Part shown: positions 15,425 to 24,593 of the stretch, one piece after another
Position numbering within the stretch: the first letter of the stretch is position 1
Layout of the letters: every line of letters starts with the position of its first letter
Assembly: GCA_021798875.1 (NCBI GenBank)
Contig: JAJZBN010000014.1
Location: 1-44,827, forward strand
Direction of reading: 5' to 3'
Origin: a bacterium
GTDB lineage: Bacteria > SZUA-79 > Acidulodesulfobacterales > Acidulodesulfobacteraceae
Length of the DNA stretch: 44,827 nucleotides
Program-made: the position numbers and the translations under genes
Notes under the pieces: generated by a model
What the model was told of the DNA's origin: nothing
The model's input: only the letters and a program-made list of their open reading frames with translations
Databases searched by the model: none

Positions 15425-17957
15425 CCTTTTTCTTGTAGGTATTAGTTTTTTTAAGAGCCGATGCGCTTAAATCCGAAGATTCCGAAAATTCCTTAGATTC
15501 CTTGGAATCCTTAGAATCTACGCCTATTATCGCATATTTCACTACTTCGTCCATATGTTTAACGGGAATAAATTTTAGATTTTTCTTAACTAACGGAGAA
15601 ATATCCTCCAAATCTTTTTTATTTCTTTCGGGTATAAGAATTGTTTTTATTCCCGCCCTTAAAGCGGCTAACGACTTTTCTTTTAATCCGCCTATGGGCA
15701 GAACATTGCCTCTAAGGGTAATTTCACCGGTCATAGCGATATCTTTTCTAACAGGTTTTTTAAGTACCGCCGAAATTAAAGACGTTGCCATGGTAATTCC
15801 TGCAGACGGACCGTCTTTTGGGATAGCGCCTTCGGGTATGTGTATATGTATATCGTGTTTTTCGAAAGTATCCGTTTTAATGCCTAACTCGTCGGCTTTA
15901 GATCTTGCGTAACTGACGGCTGCATGCGCCGATTCTTTCATTACGTCGCCAAGCTGTCCCGTAAGCGAAACCCCACCCTTTCCTTTAACCAATATCGTTT
16001 CGATGTAAAGCACTTCGCCGCCGTAAGGAGTCCATGCAAGTCCGGTAGCGACGCCAATTTCGTCCTTTTGCCTTTCTTCGTCGGGAAGGATTTTGATTAC
16101 GCCGAGATATTTATGTATATTTTTATCCGTTATAATATATTTTTTTATTTTATTCTCTGCGATATTTCTCGCTACTTTACGGCATACAGTGCCGATCTCC
16201 CTTTCTAAATTTCTTAAACCCGCCTCTCTCGTGTACCCTGCAATAATAGTCCTTAAGGCGCTCTGTTTAATGTCTATATATTCTTTTTTTAAACCGTTTT
16301 CTTTAATCTGCCTCGGTATAAGGTATTTTTCCGCTATCTTTTCCTTTTCTTCCTGAGTGTAACCCGAAAGATTTATAATTTCCATCCTGTCCCTTAGAGG
16401 AGAAGGTATAGTATCGGCAACGTTGGCGGTTGCTACGAACATAACGTTAGACAGGTCGAAAGGAACGTTTAAATAGTGGTCTGAGAAACTGGAATTCTGT
16501 TCCGGATCCAATACTTCTAATAGAGCCGAAGAAGGATCGCCTCTAAAGTCGGTGCCGACTTTATCGATTTCGTCTATCATAAATACCGGATTATTGGTTC
16601 CGGCCTGTTTGATTCCCTGAATTATTCTTCCGGGAAGCGCCCCCACGTAAGTTCTTCTGTGTCCTCTTATTTCGGCTTCGTCATGTACGCCGCCCAAAGA
16701 TATTCTGACGAATTTTCTATTCATCGCTTTTGCTATGGATTTTCCGAGAGAAGTTTTTCCTACGCCCGGAGGTCCTATAAAGCATAGTATGGGACCTTTC
16801 ATTTTTTTGTTCAGTTTTCTGACGCTTAAATATTCAAGTATCCTGTCTTTTATTTTTTCAAGGTCGTAATGGTCTTCGTCTAAAATTTCCTTGGCGGTTT
16901 TAATATCGAGATTGTCTTTTGTTTTTTTAGACCACGGAATATCGCAAAGCCATTCAAGATAAGTTTTAATAGTCGAGGCCTCAGCCGCATCCTGATGCAT
17001 AGATTCTAATCTGGACAACTGTTTTTCGGCTTCTTTTAAAACTTCGGGAGGCATTTTTGCCGCTTTAATTTTATCCTGTAATTCGTTGATTTCCTGAGAT
17101 TTTTCGTCCGTTTCGCCGAGTTCCTGTTTGATCTGCCTCAGCTGCTCCCTTAGGAAATAGTCTCTTTGGGTTTTGGTCATCTCTTCTTTTGCCTGAGACT
17201 GTATTTTGGCCTGCATTGAAAGAATTTCTATTTCTCTTGCAAGGATATCGTTTACTTTTTTAAGCCTTTCAATCTGGTTGGTATCTTCCAGTATTTTTTG
17301 GGATTCTTCTATTTTCAAGCCCATGTTGGAGGCTACTATATCGGCTAATCGTCCCGGATTGGTAATATTTTCCAGTATAATTAAAATATCCTGCGACGGA
17401 AGCCTGCCGAGCGAAACGTATTTTTCAAGCTGTTCTTTAACGTTTCTCATTAAGGCGTCCACGGCGGGAGTGATTTCCGTTACGGTCTCTTCTTTTATTT
17501 TAGAAGCTTTTACTAAATAAAAAGGTTTAATCTGGACAAACGTTTCTATTCTTGCTTTAAGCAGTCCCTGGACCAAGATTTTAACCCTTCCGTCCGGAAG
17601 TTTAAGCATTTTCATAATCATTGCTACTACGCCTACGTCGTAAATGTCGTTTTGCGAAGGTTCTTCTACTATTATGTCTTTTTGCGCAGACAACAATATA
17701 AGTCTGTCTTTTGAAAGCGCTTCATCCACCGCTTTTATGGATGCTTCTCTTCCGACGAAGAGAGGAATAATCATAAACGGAAAAAGGACGATGTCCCTTA
17801 CAGGCAAAAGCGGAATTACTTCAGGCAGTTGAATTTCGTCCGGAAGTTCGTGCTGTTCTATGCTTTCTCCTCTTCCTATAGATGTTTCGCCGAGATGGTT
17901 TTCCAAATTTTCGGAAAAACTTTCGGAATCATAAAAGTTTATATAATTATTGTTCAT
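15402..17957 (-). CDS. lon: ATP-dependent Lon protease
   Basis: An 851-residue LonA protease that degrades misfolded and regulatory proteins. N-terminal substrate domain ([19 protein letters not shown]-type start at about residue 47), a coiled-coil linker (about 250-330), the AAA+ module with Walker A 'GPPGVGKTS' (about residues 395-403) and Walker B 'VFMIDEIDK', and the C-terminal peptidase domain with the Ser718-Lys761 dyad ('PKDGPSAG' and 'GGLKEKS'). The last 30 residues form a Ser/Lys/Glu-rich low-complexity tail ([15 protein letters not shown]) beyond the usual end. The ribosome-binding site CAGGAG is 7-12 bases before the ATG. The start of thiL overlaps its end. Confidence 0.97.
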   Translation of the reverse strand: MNNNYINFYDSESFSENLENHLGETSIGRGESIEQHELPDEIQLPEVIPLLPVRDIVLFPFMIIPLFVGREASIKAVDEALSKDRLILLSAQKDIIVEEPSQNDIYDVGVVAMIMKMLKLPDGRVKILVQGLLKARIETFVQIKPFYLVKASKIKEETVTEITPAVDALMRNVKEQLEKYVSLGRLPSQDILIILENITNPGRLADIVASNMGLKIEESQKILEDTNQIERLKKVNDILAREIEILSMQAKIQSQAKEEMTKTQRDYFLREQLRQIKQELGETDEKSQEINELQDKIKAAKMPPEVLKEAEKQLSRLESMHQDAAEASTIKTYLEWLCDIPWSKKTKDNLDIKTAKEILDEDHYDLEKIKDRILEYLSVRKLNKKMKGPILCFIGPPGVGKTSLGKSIAKAMNRKFVRISLGGVHDEAEIRGHRRTYVGALPGRIIQGIKQAGTNNPVFMIDEIDKVGTDFRGDPSSALLEVLDPEQNSSFSDHYLNVPFDLSNVMFVATANVADTIPSPLRDRMEIINLSGYTQEEKEKIAEKYLIPRQIKENGLKKEYIDIKQSALRTIIAGYTREAGLRNLEREIGTVCRKVARNIAENKIKKYIITDKNIHKYLGVIKILPDEERQKDEIGVATGLAWTPYGGEVLYIETILVKGKGGVSLTGQLGDVMKESAHAAVSYARSKADELGIKTDTFEKHDIHIHIPEGAIPKDGPSAGITMATSLISAVLKKPVRKDIAMTGEITLRGNVLPIGGLKEKSLAALRAGIKTILIPERNKKDLEDISPLVKKNLKFIPVKHMDEVVKYAIIGVDSKDSKESKEFSESSDLSASALKKTNTYKKKGDRKRKV

Positions 17958-18001
17958 ATGTCGTCTCCTGTAGTATTGCCTTATTTTAGGGGCAATTTAG
18001 A

Positions 18002-18016
18002 TATATTTATTATACC
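18002..18016 (-). promoter_or_regulatory. Putative lon -10 element
   Basis: On the minus strand a perfect TATAAT (plus-strand ATTATA, 18009-18014) lies about 52 bases before the lon ATG. No good -35 hexamer is present at 17 bp, so the promoter may depend on an activator or an alternative upstream sequence. An ACTCTAAT/ATTAGAGT inverted repeat lies just upstream (about 18029-18073). No CIRCE-type heat-shock operator was seen. Confidence 0.35.
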
Positions 18017-18163
18017 ATATTTTGCCGTAAATACTCTAATTTTTTTTAAGATACGGTTATTGATATTAGAGTAAAGTATCAAAATTTAAAAAAAAGACTC
18101 TTATATCGAAACTTATTTTTTTAAAACGCCGTTTGATAAAGATTAGTTTTTATTTGCTATATT

Positions 18164-19036
18164 TTAATCTCTGCACCATTCCGATTTTTTAATAAAATCC
18201 ATTAAACCTTTTTTAATTTCGTCGTTTTTTAATCCGTAAATTATCTGCGCCTTAAGCAAGTCAAGCTTATTACCGCCGTCGTATCTGTCGCCGTTGAATT
18301 CCAAAGCATATACGGGCTGAATCTGAAGAAGGGACTTTATGGCGTCGGTCAACTGAATTTCGCCGCCTTTTCCAGGGGCGGTATTTTTAAGAAAGTCGAA
18401 TATATCGGGCATCAATATGTATCTTCCTATTATTGCAAGATTGGAAGGAGCATCTTTAATATCCGGTTTTTCGACTAAATCTTCTACGCTATACAATCCT
18501 TTTTCAATTTCTTTCCCGCTTATTATTCCGTACTTTGATACATCTTCGTCTTTAACGCGCTGAACCGCCAAAACGGAATATCTGTATTTTTTGTATATAG
18601 CGACCATCTGTTTCATAACGGGAACTTCGGAATCTATTATGTCGTCGCTTAATACGACTGCAAAAGGTTCTTCGCCGACCATATTTTGAGAGCATAAAAT
18701 CGCATGTCCCAGTCCGAGAGCTTCTTTTTGCCTTGTATAAGTGAGGCTTATGCGGTTCGATATTTCATCGACCGATTTTAAAAGATGGTGTTTCCCTTTT
18801 TCTTTCAGAAGAATTTCATGTTCTATCGATCTGTCGAAGTAGTCTTCTATAGCCGTTTTTCCTCTGCCCGTGATGATAATTATATCCGTTATATCCGCAC
18901 CCATGCATTCTTCGACGCCGTACTGTATTAAAGGTTTATCTACGAGAACGAGCATCTCTTTCGGAATCGATTTTGTAATAGGCAGAAGCCTTGTTCCAAG
19001 ACCGGCGGCCGGAAAAACCGCTTTGTTGACTTTCAT
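18164..19036 (-). CDS. galU: UTP--glucose-1-phosphate uridylyltransferase
   Basis: Makes UDP-glucose for polysaccharide and envelope synthesis. A 290-residue nucleotidyltransferase with the GalU signature at the start (FPAAGLGTRLLPITKSIPKE) and 'VDKPLIQYGVEECMGADI', 'ILCSQNMVGEEPFAVVLSDDII', 'YGIISGKEI', 'VEKPDIKDAPSNLAIIGRYIL' and 'GKGGEIQLTDAI' in the family order. Full length. The ribosome-binding site ACGGAGG lies about 10 bases before the ATG. It is separated from lon by 206 bases and is probably a separate unit. Confidence 0.95.
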   Translation of the reverse strand: MKVNKAVFPAAGLGTRLLPITKSIPKEMLVLVDKPLIQYGVEECMGADITDIIIITGRGKTAIEDYFDRSIEHEILLKEKGKHHLLKSVDEISNRISLTYTRQKEALGLGHAILCSQNMVGEEPFAVVLSDDIIDSEVPVMKQMVAIYKKYRYSVLAVQRVKDEDVSKYGIISGKEIEKGLYSVEDLVEKPDIKDAPSNLAIIGRYILMPDIFDFLKNTAPGKGGEIQLTDAIKSLLQIQPVYALEFNGDRYDGGNKLDLLKAQIIYGLKNDEIKKGLMDFIKKSEWCRD

Positions 19037-19245
19037 TGATAAACAGCCTCCGTAAATAAATTTTAGTATATCTGTTTAAGAAAAATATTAAGAAATAATA
19101 TATCATAATAAAAAAAAATATCAAAATTATCAATCATTAATTAATTTGATAAATTATTTTGATAATATTTTCGCTTTATGATAAAATTAAATTTCAGTAT
19201 CTCAAAAAAATATTAAATAAAATTTAATTAAAAAAAATTAAAGTT

Positions 19246-19857
19246 ATGACGAAAAAAAATCTGCAAATAATTAAATTATCGGTTTTTGTATTAGCTGTCG
19301 TATTTTTGTCTATAATAATAGTGAAGATGCCTGAAATCGTCGCATCGATAAAACATTCTTCATCATCGGAAGGCAAATCTGTTTTGAAAAAATCGGGAAA
19401 TAAATTCAAGGCGCCGTATTTTTCCGTTTCAAGCATAAATTATAAAGGGAAAAGTTTATCTTTAGAGCACGATAAAGGGAAAATAATTTTAGTAAATTTT
19501 TGGGCTACATGGTGTCCTCCCTGCAGAGCCGAAATTCCGCGGCTGGAAAAATTTTACAAAACGCATAAAAAATACGGTTTTACTATCATCGGCCTTTCGG
19601 TTAACAACCAGGGAAAAAATTACGTCCTGCACTTTGTAAAGACCTTTAAGGGCGGGATAATGACTTATCCCGTAGGCATGGCTACATATTCGATAGAAAA
19701 AGCATACGGAAATATATATGAAATTCCGCAGTCTTTTCTTATAAACAGAAAAGGCTATATCGTAGCGCATATTACAGGCGAGATGCCCAGGGGATATCTT
19801 ACGTACGAATTTAATAAATTAAATAAGAATAAAAATAATACAACTAAAAATAAATAA
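19246..19857 (+). CDS. Membrane-anchored TlpA/ResA-like thiol-disulfide oxidoreductase
   Basis: A 203-residue protein. An N-terminal membrane anchor (about residues 9-26, IKLSVFVLAVVFLSIIIV) is followed by an exported thioredoxin-fold domain with 'ILVNFWATWCPPCRAEIPRL' in pieces, active-site Cys90 and Cys93 (CPPC), 'GLSVNNQGKNYV' and the cis-proline segment 'YEIPQSFLINRKGYI'. TlpA/ResA proteins reduce disulfides outside the membrane, for example during cytochrome c maturation. No cytochrome genes are adjacent. The C-terminus is a Lys/Asn-rich tail. The upstream sequence is very AT-rich with no clear ribosome-binding site. The tRNA-Ser gene follows after 29 bases. Confidence 0.85.
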   Translation: MTKKNLQIIKLSVFVLAVVFLSIIIVKMPEIVASIKHSSSSEGKSVLKKSGNKFKAPYFSVSSINYKGKSLSLEHDKGKIILVNFWATWCPPCRAEIPRLEKFYKTHKKYGFTIIGLSVNNQGKNYVLHFVKTFKGGIMTYPVGMATYSIEKAYGNIYEIPQSFLINRKGYIVAHITGEMPRGYLTYEFNKLNKNKNNTTKNK

Positions 19858-19886
19858 TAAAGTATATATACTAATATTTTTTACAC

Positions 19887-19978
19887 GGAGAGATGGCCGA
19901 GTCCGGTTGAAGGCGATTGACTCGAAATCAATTGTAGGCGAAAGCTTACCGGGGGTTCGAATCCCTCTCTCTCCGCCA
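19887..19978 (+). tRNA. tRNA-Ser (anticodon CGA)
   Basis: A class II tRNA with a perfect 7-bp acceptor stem (GGAGAGA with TCTCTCC, 19968-19974), anticodon loop CTCGAAA closed by ATTGA/TCAAT, a long variable arm as expected for serine, T loop TTCGAAT, discriminator G and an encoded CCA end. The anticodon CGA reads UCG serine codons. The gene lies immediately upstream of the restriction-modification cassette, a position typical of integration targets, but no copy of its 3' end was found on the other side. Confidence 0.96.
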
Positions 19979-19982
19979 TTTT

Positions 19983-20045
19983 ATGATAAACGCAGGAATC
20001 GCCAAAGCGCAATATGTTAAAGCGGACGATTTAATTAAGAAATAA
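19983..20045 (+). other. 20-codon open frame between tRNA-Ser and the R-M cassette, possible gene remnant
   Basis: A short frame (MINAGIAKAQYVKADDLIKK) uses codons like the host genes (GCG, GAC, AAG) and unlike the adjoining methyltransferase. 'INAGI' followed by a hydrophobic strand is reminiscent of the C-terminus of dCMP-deaminase-type proteins ('CAKMIINAGI' context), so it may be the 3' stub of a gene replaced by the cassette. The match is short and the assignment is weak. It could equally be chance. Confidence 0.25.
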
Positions 20046-20046
20046 T

Positions 20047-21315
20047 ATGAGCCAAGTAACAGCATTATTTTCAAGAGCTAAAGTTGACCATTCGTGGTCT
20101 TTTTCTGATAAAACCAGAAAGGATACTGCTTATATTACCCACGGATATCACCGCTACCCTGCAAAATTTATTCCTCAAGTAGTTTCCCGTTTGGCGGAAG
20201 AATATACCAAAGAAGGCGATTTAATTGTTGATCCTTTTGGCGGTTGTGGAACAACGTTAGTTGAATCAAAAATAATGGGTCGCCCTTCGGTTGGCGTTGA
20301 TATAAACCCCGTTGCTGTTTTAATCACAAAGGCAAAGACTACTCCAATTGATCCAAAGAAAATTGAAAAGGCATTCGCTATGTTAAAAGAAAAAATAGAT
20401 ACTTATGACAAAGATACAAAAATAAAAGCCCCTGATCACGAAAGAATCGATTATTGGTTTAAGCCTGAAGAAAAAAGAAAACTTGCTTTTATTTTTTCCG
20501 AGATTTCAACATTAAAAGACCAAGACATCAGAGATTTTTTCTATTGTGGGTTTTCTAATATTTTAAAAAATTGCTCAATTTGGCTACAAAAAAGCAATAA
20601 ACCGACAAGGGATCCGAATAAAAATCCATCTGACCCAATACAAACTTTTTATAAACAAATAAAAATGATGATGAGAGGAAATGCTCAATTCTATGAATTA
20701 TCTAAAGAAAAAAATCATTTGGAAATACCAAGTAAAGTTTATTGCGCAGACGCGCGAACAATTCCCGTCAAAGATAATTCCGTTAGCTTGATTGTTACTT
20801 CACCTCCTTATGTTACCTCTTATGAATATGCCGACTTACACCAATTAACTGCTTTGTGGTTAGAATACACAAAAGATTTAAGCGATTTTCGCAAAAGATT
20901 TATCGGCACTTCTTATCACAATAAAAAAGATTTGATTCTAAATAGCACACTTGCAGAAGAAATTAGAAATAAGTTATTGAAAAAAGATAAAAAAACCGCC
21001 GAAGAAGTTTCAACTTATTTCAGCGAAATGAATCAGGTTTTTGCTGAAATGAAAAGAATACTAAAAAAAGGCGGAAAAACTTGTATTGTTATCGGGAATA
21101 CTAACCTAAAAGGAGTTGATATATTAAACGCTGAAGTTTTTGCCGAACAATTACAAAATTTAGGGTTGAAAATTGCTAATATTGTCAAAAGAGAAATTCC
21201 ATCAAAAAATTTGCCGTCTGTTAGGGATGAAAAAACAGGTAAATTTGCGAGAATAAGTGACAAAAACAAAGTTTCTGCTTATCCTACAGAATATATTTTA
21301 ATAATGGAAAAATAA
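20047..21315 (+). CDS. Type II DNA methyltransferase (TSPPY, N4/N6 class)
   Basis: A 422-residue S-adenosylmethionine-dependent DNA amino-methyltransferase. The AdoMet motif X/I region comes first ('HGYHRYPAKFIPQVVSRLAEE' in pieces, then DPFGGCGTT at residues 62-70 and 'GVDINPVAV'), and the catalytic motif IV TSPPY lies near residue 252, with about 160 residues between them that may hold the target-recognition part. The TSPPY form is common in N4-cytosine enzymes, though N6-adenine cannot be excluded. Codon use (CAA for Gln, few GC-ending codons) differs from the dsr genes, pointing to transfer. The endonuclease gene begins 4 bases after its stop. No ribosome-binding site better than AAGAAA is seen. 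Confidence 0.88.
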   Translation: MSQVTALFSRAKVDHSWSFSDKTRKDTAYITHGYHRYPAKFIPQVVSRLAEEYTKEGDLIVDPFGGCGTTLVESKIMGRPSVGVDINPVAVLITKAKTTPIDPKKIEKAFAMLKEKIDTYDKDTKIKAPDHERIDYWFKPEEKRKLAFIFSEISTLKDQDIRDFFYCGFSNILKNCSIWLQKSNKPTRDPNKNPSDPIQTFYKQIKMMMRGNAQFYELSKEKNHLEIPSKVYCADARTIPVKDNSVSLIVTSPPYVTSYEYADLHQLTALWLEYTKDLSDFRKRFIGTSYHNKKDLILNSTLAEEIRNKLLKKDKKTAEEVSTYFSEMNQVFAEMKRILKKGGKTCIVIGNTNLKGVDILNAEVFAEQLQNLGLKIANIVKREIPSKNLPSVRDEKTGKFARISDKNKVSAYPTEYILIMEK

Positions 21316-21319
21316 AACT

Positions 21320-21988
21320 ATGACTATAAAAGATTTAATTGAAATTTACGAAACAAAAAAGAAAAAATATGGCGTGCAAGCATATAGGCATATTTCAAAT
21401 GTTTTAAAAGAAGCAAAGGAACAGCATAAGAAAGATTTTATAGGAAATGATCATGAACAATCTTGGCGCGCTTTTAAAGGCAAAAATTTAGAAAAAATGG
21501 TTGAGTATATTATTACTGATGAAGTCAATGCTTTAGGGTTGCAAGTTATAAACGGAAATATTCTAGAGCGAACAAATGGCGCTAATTTATCAAAAGAGTT
21601 AAGTTTGGTAAAAAGAAATTTGATTGTTGATTATGGTGAGTTTGGTTCGCATTTGCCTGATGTTGATTTGATTATTTATGACTTAAAAACTAGCGAAGTC
21701 GTTGCTGTTTTATCAAGTAAAGTAACTTTGCGAGAAAGAATAGCGCAAACTGGTTACTGGAAAATAAAACTTGCCTCTGATCAAGCAACAAAGCATATTA
21801 AAGTTTATTTCGTAACGCCAGACGAGGACGGAACACTAACGATTAAAACGCCCACAAAGAAAGGGCGAGCCATCGTTGAAGTGGACACTGACGGCAGTTA
21901 TGTTTTAAGCGAAACAGATATTGAAGAAAGCAACAAGGTAAAAATGTTTGATAAGTTTATCGATGACTTGAAAAAGTTAATAATTTAA
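21320..21988 (+). CDS. Type II restriction endonuclease, PD-(D/E)XK type (BsaWI-like)
   Basis: A 222-residue protein following the methyltransferase gene by 4 bases. The likely active site is Asp114-x-Asp116 ('HLPDVDLIIYD') followed by the strand 'VVAVLSSKVTLRERIAQ' with Ser132-Ser133-Lys134, i.e. D-x16-SxK followed by T-L-R-E-R. The S(S/C)K(T/V)(S/T)LRER block is shared by several type II endonucleases, BsaWI-type among them. The N-terminal 100 residues are helical. Position beside two methyltransferases supports the role. The recognition sequence cannot be read from the protein. BsaWI relationship is a recollection of motif similarity and not a search result. Confidence 0.75.
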   Translation: MTIKDLIEIYETKKKKYGVQAYRHISNVLKEAKEQHKKDFIGNDHEQSWRAFKGKNLEKMVEYIITDEVNALGLQVINGNILERTNGANLSKELSLVKRNLIVDYGEFGSHLPDVDLIIYDLKTSEVVAVLSSKVTLRERIAQTGYWKIKLASDQATKHIKVYFVTPDEDGTLTIKTPTKKGRAIVEVDTDGSYVLSETDIEESNKVKMFDKFIDDLKKLII

Positions 21989-22042
21989 CAAATAAATAGA
22001 GATAATTTAATAATACTTGGAATTACTTCAAAATAAAAAAAT

Positions 22043-22714
22043 ATGGAAATAGAATCGACTACTTTATGGGACTTTCCGAGGCAAAACTATGGGGATAAAC
22101 CTCATGGAAATAATAAATATAATGGTGTTACACCTGCTTTTGTTATCTGGAATTTACTCCAGCGATATACAAAAGAAGGCGATTTAGTTGTTGATCCTAT
22201 GTGTGGAAGCGGAACGACAATTGATGTGGCGAAAGAATTAAATAGAAAAGTAATTGGCTACGATTTGAATGTAGTTAGGGCTGATGTAATTAAAAATGAT
22301 TCTAGGAAAATACCGCTAAAGGAAAATTCTGTTGATTTTGTTTTTATTGATTCGCCATATTCAGATAATATTGTGTATTCTGATGACGAAAAATGTATTG
22401 GTAAAATTTCTTGTGAAAAAATAGAATTTTATGACGAATTAGAAAAAGTCGCTTCTGAAATTGCAAGAATTTTGAAACCAGGTAAGGCTATGGGTTGGAT
22501 TATAGCAGACCAATGGATTAAGAAGAAATTTACGGCAGTTGGATTCTTATTTTGGCAAAGATTAGAAAAATATTTTGAGCCGCTTGATATTGTTTGCTTA
22601 ACGAGACACAATCAAACGTCAAACACGGGTATCTGGCATAAAAGAGCAAGACAGTATAATTTTTATTTAAGAGGTTTTAAATATCTATTTATAATGAAAA
22701 AAGGTACTTTATAA
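22043..22714 (+). CDS. Second DNA methyltransferase of the R-M cassette (DSPY motif)
   Basis: A 223-residue AdoMet-dependent DNA methyltransferase. 'GVTPAFVIWNLLQRYTKEGD' leads to motif I, DPMCGSGTT (Asp51 on), and 'GYDLNVVRADVIKND'. Motif IV is DSPY (Asp103-Tyr106), a variant of (D/N/S)PPY with Ser in the second position. The C-terminal part has 'GKAMGWIIADQWIKKKF' and 'ICL TRHNQTSNTGIWHKRARQ'-type elements. At about half the length of the first enzyme it lacks a large recognition domain. It could be a second strand-specific methylase for an asymmetric site, or the true partner of the endonuclease. Shares the AT-rich, CAA-biased codon use of the cassette. Confidence 0.8.
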   Translation: MEIESTTLWDFPRQNYGDKPHGNNKYNGVTPAFVIWNLLQRYTKEGDLVVDPMCGSGTTIDVAKELNRKVIGYDLNVVRADVIKNDSRKIPLKENSVDFVFIDSPYSDNIVYSDDEKCIGKISCEKIEFYDELEKVASEIARILKPGKAMGWIIADQWIKKKFTAVGFLFWQRLEKYFEPLDIVCLTRHNQTSNTGIWHKRARQYNFYLRGFKYLFIMKKGTL

Positions 22715-22747
22715 AAAATAAAATATAATTGTTATTAAGTAAGTTAT

Positions 22748-23095
22748 ATGAAATTTAACTACGACGTAGATTTTATTACGAAAATCACCAAGCTGAATAA
22801 AGAGTTTATACTTGAACTCCTTAAATATTTCGACGGACTTCCTTTGCAGGGTAAACTCGAAGCTTTTTATATAAGCAAAATAATAGAAGAAGACGATGAA
22901 TTTGCTTTTCATCAGCACTATTTCGATAAAGACAAATCCGCCGAATACGAATTTGCGCTGTTCATCCTTGGCGTCGAAAGGATATATTCCGTTGAACATA
23001 GAAAGGAAGAGGCGGAAGCTCAAGGAAAAAAACTTTCCGCATATAAGATAAATTTGATTTCAAAAATTACGGAACTAAGGAAGCAGGATGATTAA
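22748..23095 (+). CDS. Conserved-looking hypothetical protein coupled to dsrN
   Basis: A 115-residue acidic, mostly helical protein that I do not recognise. It has no signal peptide, membrane segment or cysteine. A leucine/phenylalanine-rich N-terminal half (FITKITKLNKEFILELLKYF) is followed by an acidic segment 'IIEEDDEFAFHQHYFDKD' with two histidines and a basic helical tail. It ends 8 bases inside dsrN, so the two are translationally coupled. Codon use matches the host genes and not the R-M cassette, so it is likely the first gene of the sulfur island. The DsrN coupling suggests a role linked to sirohaem amidation or sulfite reductase assembly, which is inference. Confidence 0.6.
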   Translation: MKFNYDVDFITKITKLNKEFILELLKYFDGLPLQGKLEAFYISKIIEEDDEFAFHQHYFDKDKSAEYEFALFILGVERIYSVEHRKEEAEAQGKKLSAYKINLISKITELRKQDD

Positions 23096-24566
23096 CGTTG
23101 AAAATAACCGAAAATATAAAAAGAATAATAGAAATATTATTAACGGAATTTACATTTCCGCCGCTAAAAGAAATTCGGGGAAAACTACTATTTCAATAGC
23201 TCTGTCGCGTTTGTTGAGCAATAAAGGCTTTTCCGTACAGCCGTTCAAAAAAGGTCCCGATTTTATCGATCCAATGTGGCTGAATATCGCTTCGAGAAAC
23301 AGGACGTATAATCTGGATTTCTATTTTATGTCCAAAGATAAAATCAGAAATCATTTCTTAAAATATTCTTTAAATTCGGACATAAGCATAGTAGAAGGAA
23401 ATCACGGACTGCACGATTCTATAGATATTTACGGAAAATCGTCCAACGCCGAAATGGCTAAACTGCTGGGGCTTCCCGTTATACTTATTATAGACGTAGG
23501 AGAATTAAACAGAGGGGTTGTTCCTTTAATATTAGGATATAAAGAATTCGATAAAAACGTAGATATAAAAGGCGTTATTCTTAATAAAGTCCACAGCAAA
23601 AGACACGAGAAAAATCTGCTTAGGGCGATTAAATATTATACCGATTTAAAGGTCGCAGGCAGCATACCCAATAATCCGGAATTTTCTATAAAGCAGAGGC
23701 ATCTGGGGCTTTTATCGACGATGTCAGGCATTGAAATAGAAGCGTTAGTCGATAAGACTTCAGCGGAAATCGCTAACTATATAGATTTGGAAGGTATAAT
23801 AAAAATGTCGAAATTTACAGATAAACATTATACCGATGCACAAAAAAAACATATCTTAAAATTAAACGCCGATAACGCAAAGCAAAGAAATAAAAGAAGC
23901 AGCTTAATAAAAATAGGCCTTGCTTTCGATAACGCTTTTAATTTTTATTATAACGAAAATTTAGAAGCTCTTGAAAATTTAGGATGCGAATTGATTAAAT
24001 TTTCTCCCGTCTCCGATAAACATTTGCCCGACGTTGATGCTTTATATATAGGCGGCGGATTTCCTGAAATATTTGCGCAGGATTTACAGGCTAATAATTC
24101 TATTCGTAAGGAAATAAAGCGTAAAATAGAAGAAGGTCTTCCCGTATATGCAGAATGCGGCGGACTCATGTATCTTTGCAAAAGCATTGCTTACGAAAAC
24201 GGTTTTAACGAAATGGTGGGGGTTATCGAAGCAGACGTAAAACTTACCAAAAAACCGAAGGGTCACGGATACACGAAATTGACGCCTTATTCATACGGAA
24301 AAGAAAAAGAAAGCCGATGGTTCGATAAAATAAAATTAATAAAAGGACACGAATTTCACCATTCTTTTTTAGAGATCCCTCAAAATAAGTATGAATTTAT
24401 ATTTAAAATGAAAAAAGGCTACGGAGTGGACGGCATCTCCGACGGCATAATATATAAGAATCTCTTGGCAGGCTACACGCATATGTATTCTCCGTCGTCG
24501 CCCGGCTGGTTCAAAAACTGGATTGCTTTTATAAAACGGACAAAAGCTGGAATGAAGAAAAAATAA
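23088..24566 (+). CDS. dsrN: Sirohaem amidase DsrN (cobyrinate a,c-diamide synthase family)
   Basis: A 492-residue CobB/CbiA-family glutamine amidotransferase. The N-terminal dethiobiotin-synthetase-like ATPase domain has 'SAAKRNSGKTTISIALS' (P-loop region) and 'KKGPDFIDPMW', and the C-terminal glutaminase domain has 'YIGGGFPEIFAQDL' and the nucleophile cysteine in 'VYAECGGLMYL'. A final His is in 'GYTHMYS'. In dsr loci this protein is DsrN, which amidates sirohaem for DsrAB. Immediate proximity to dsrA (185 bases) and absence of cobalamin genes support that reading. GGAAGCAGG just before the ATG acts as ribosome-binding site within the preceding gene. A cobyrinate synthase role in cobalamin synthesis cannot be excluded by motifs alone. 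Confidence 0.88.
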   Translation: MINVENNRKYKKNNRNIINGIYISAAKRNSGKTTISIALSRLLSNKGFSVQPFKKGPDFIDPMWLNIASRNRTYNLDFYFMSKDKIRNHFLKYSLNSDISIVEGNHGLHDSIDIYGKSSNAEMAKLLGLPVILIIDVGELNRGVVPLILGYKEFDKNVDIKGVILNKVHSKRHEKNLLRAIKYYTDLKVAGSIPNNPEFSIKQRHLGLLSTMSGIEIEALVDKTSAEIANYIDLEGIIKMSKFTDKHYTDAQKKHILKLNADNAKQRNKRSSLIKIGLAFDNAFNFYYNENLEALENLGCELIKFSPVSDKHLPDVDALYIGGGFPEIFAQDLQANNSIRKEIKRKIEEGLPVYAECGGLMYLCKSIAYENGFNEMVGVIEADVKLTKKPKGHGYTKLTPYSYGKEKESRWFDKIKLIKGHEFHHSFLEIPQNKYEFIFKMKKGYGVDGISDGIIYKNLLAGYTHMYSPSSPGWFKNWIAFIKRTKAGMKKK

Positions 24567-24593
24567 AATAACGTTTATTTTTTTTTAAAAAAA

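Noticed and set aside
19887-22747. Integrative element flanked by tRNA-derived attachment repeats
   Set aside because: No copy of the tRNA-Ser 3' end and no integrase were found around 22.7 kb, so only a suggestive position remains.
23088-24566. Cobalamin-biosynthesis role for the CbiA-like gene
   Set aside because: No other cobalamin genes are nearby and the position before dsrAB fits DsrN, though motifs alone cannot separate the two.
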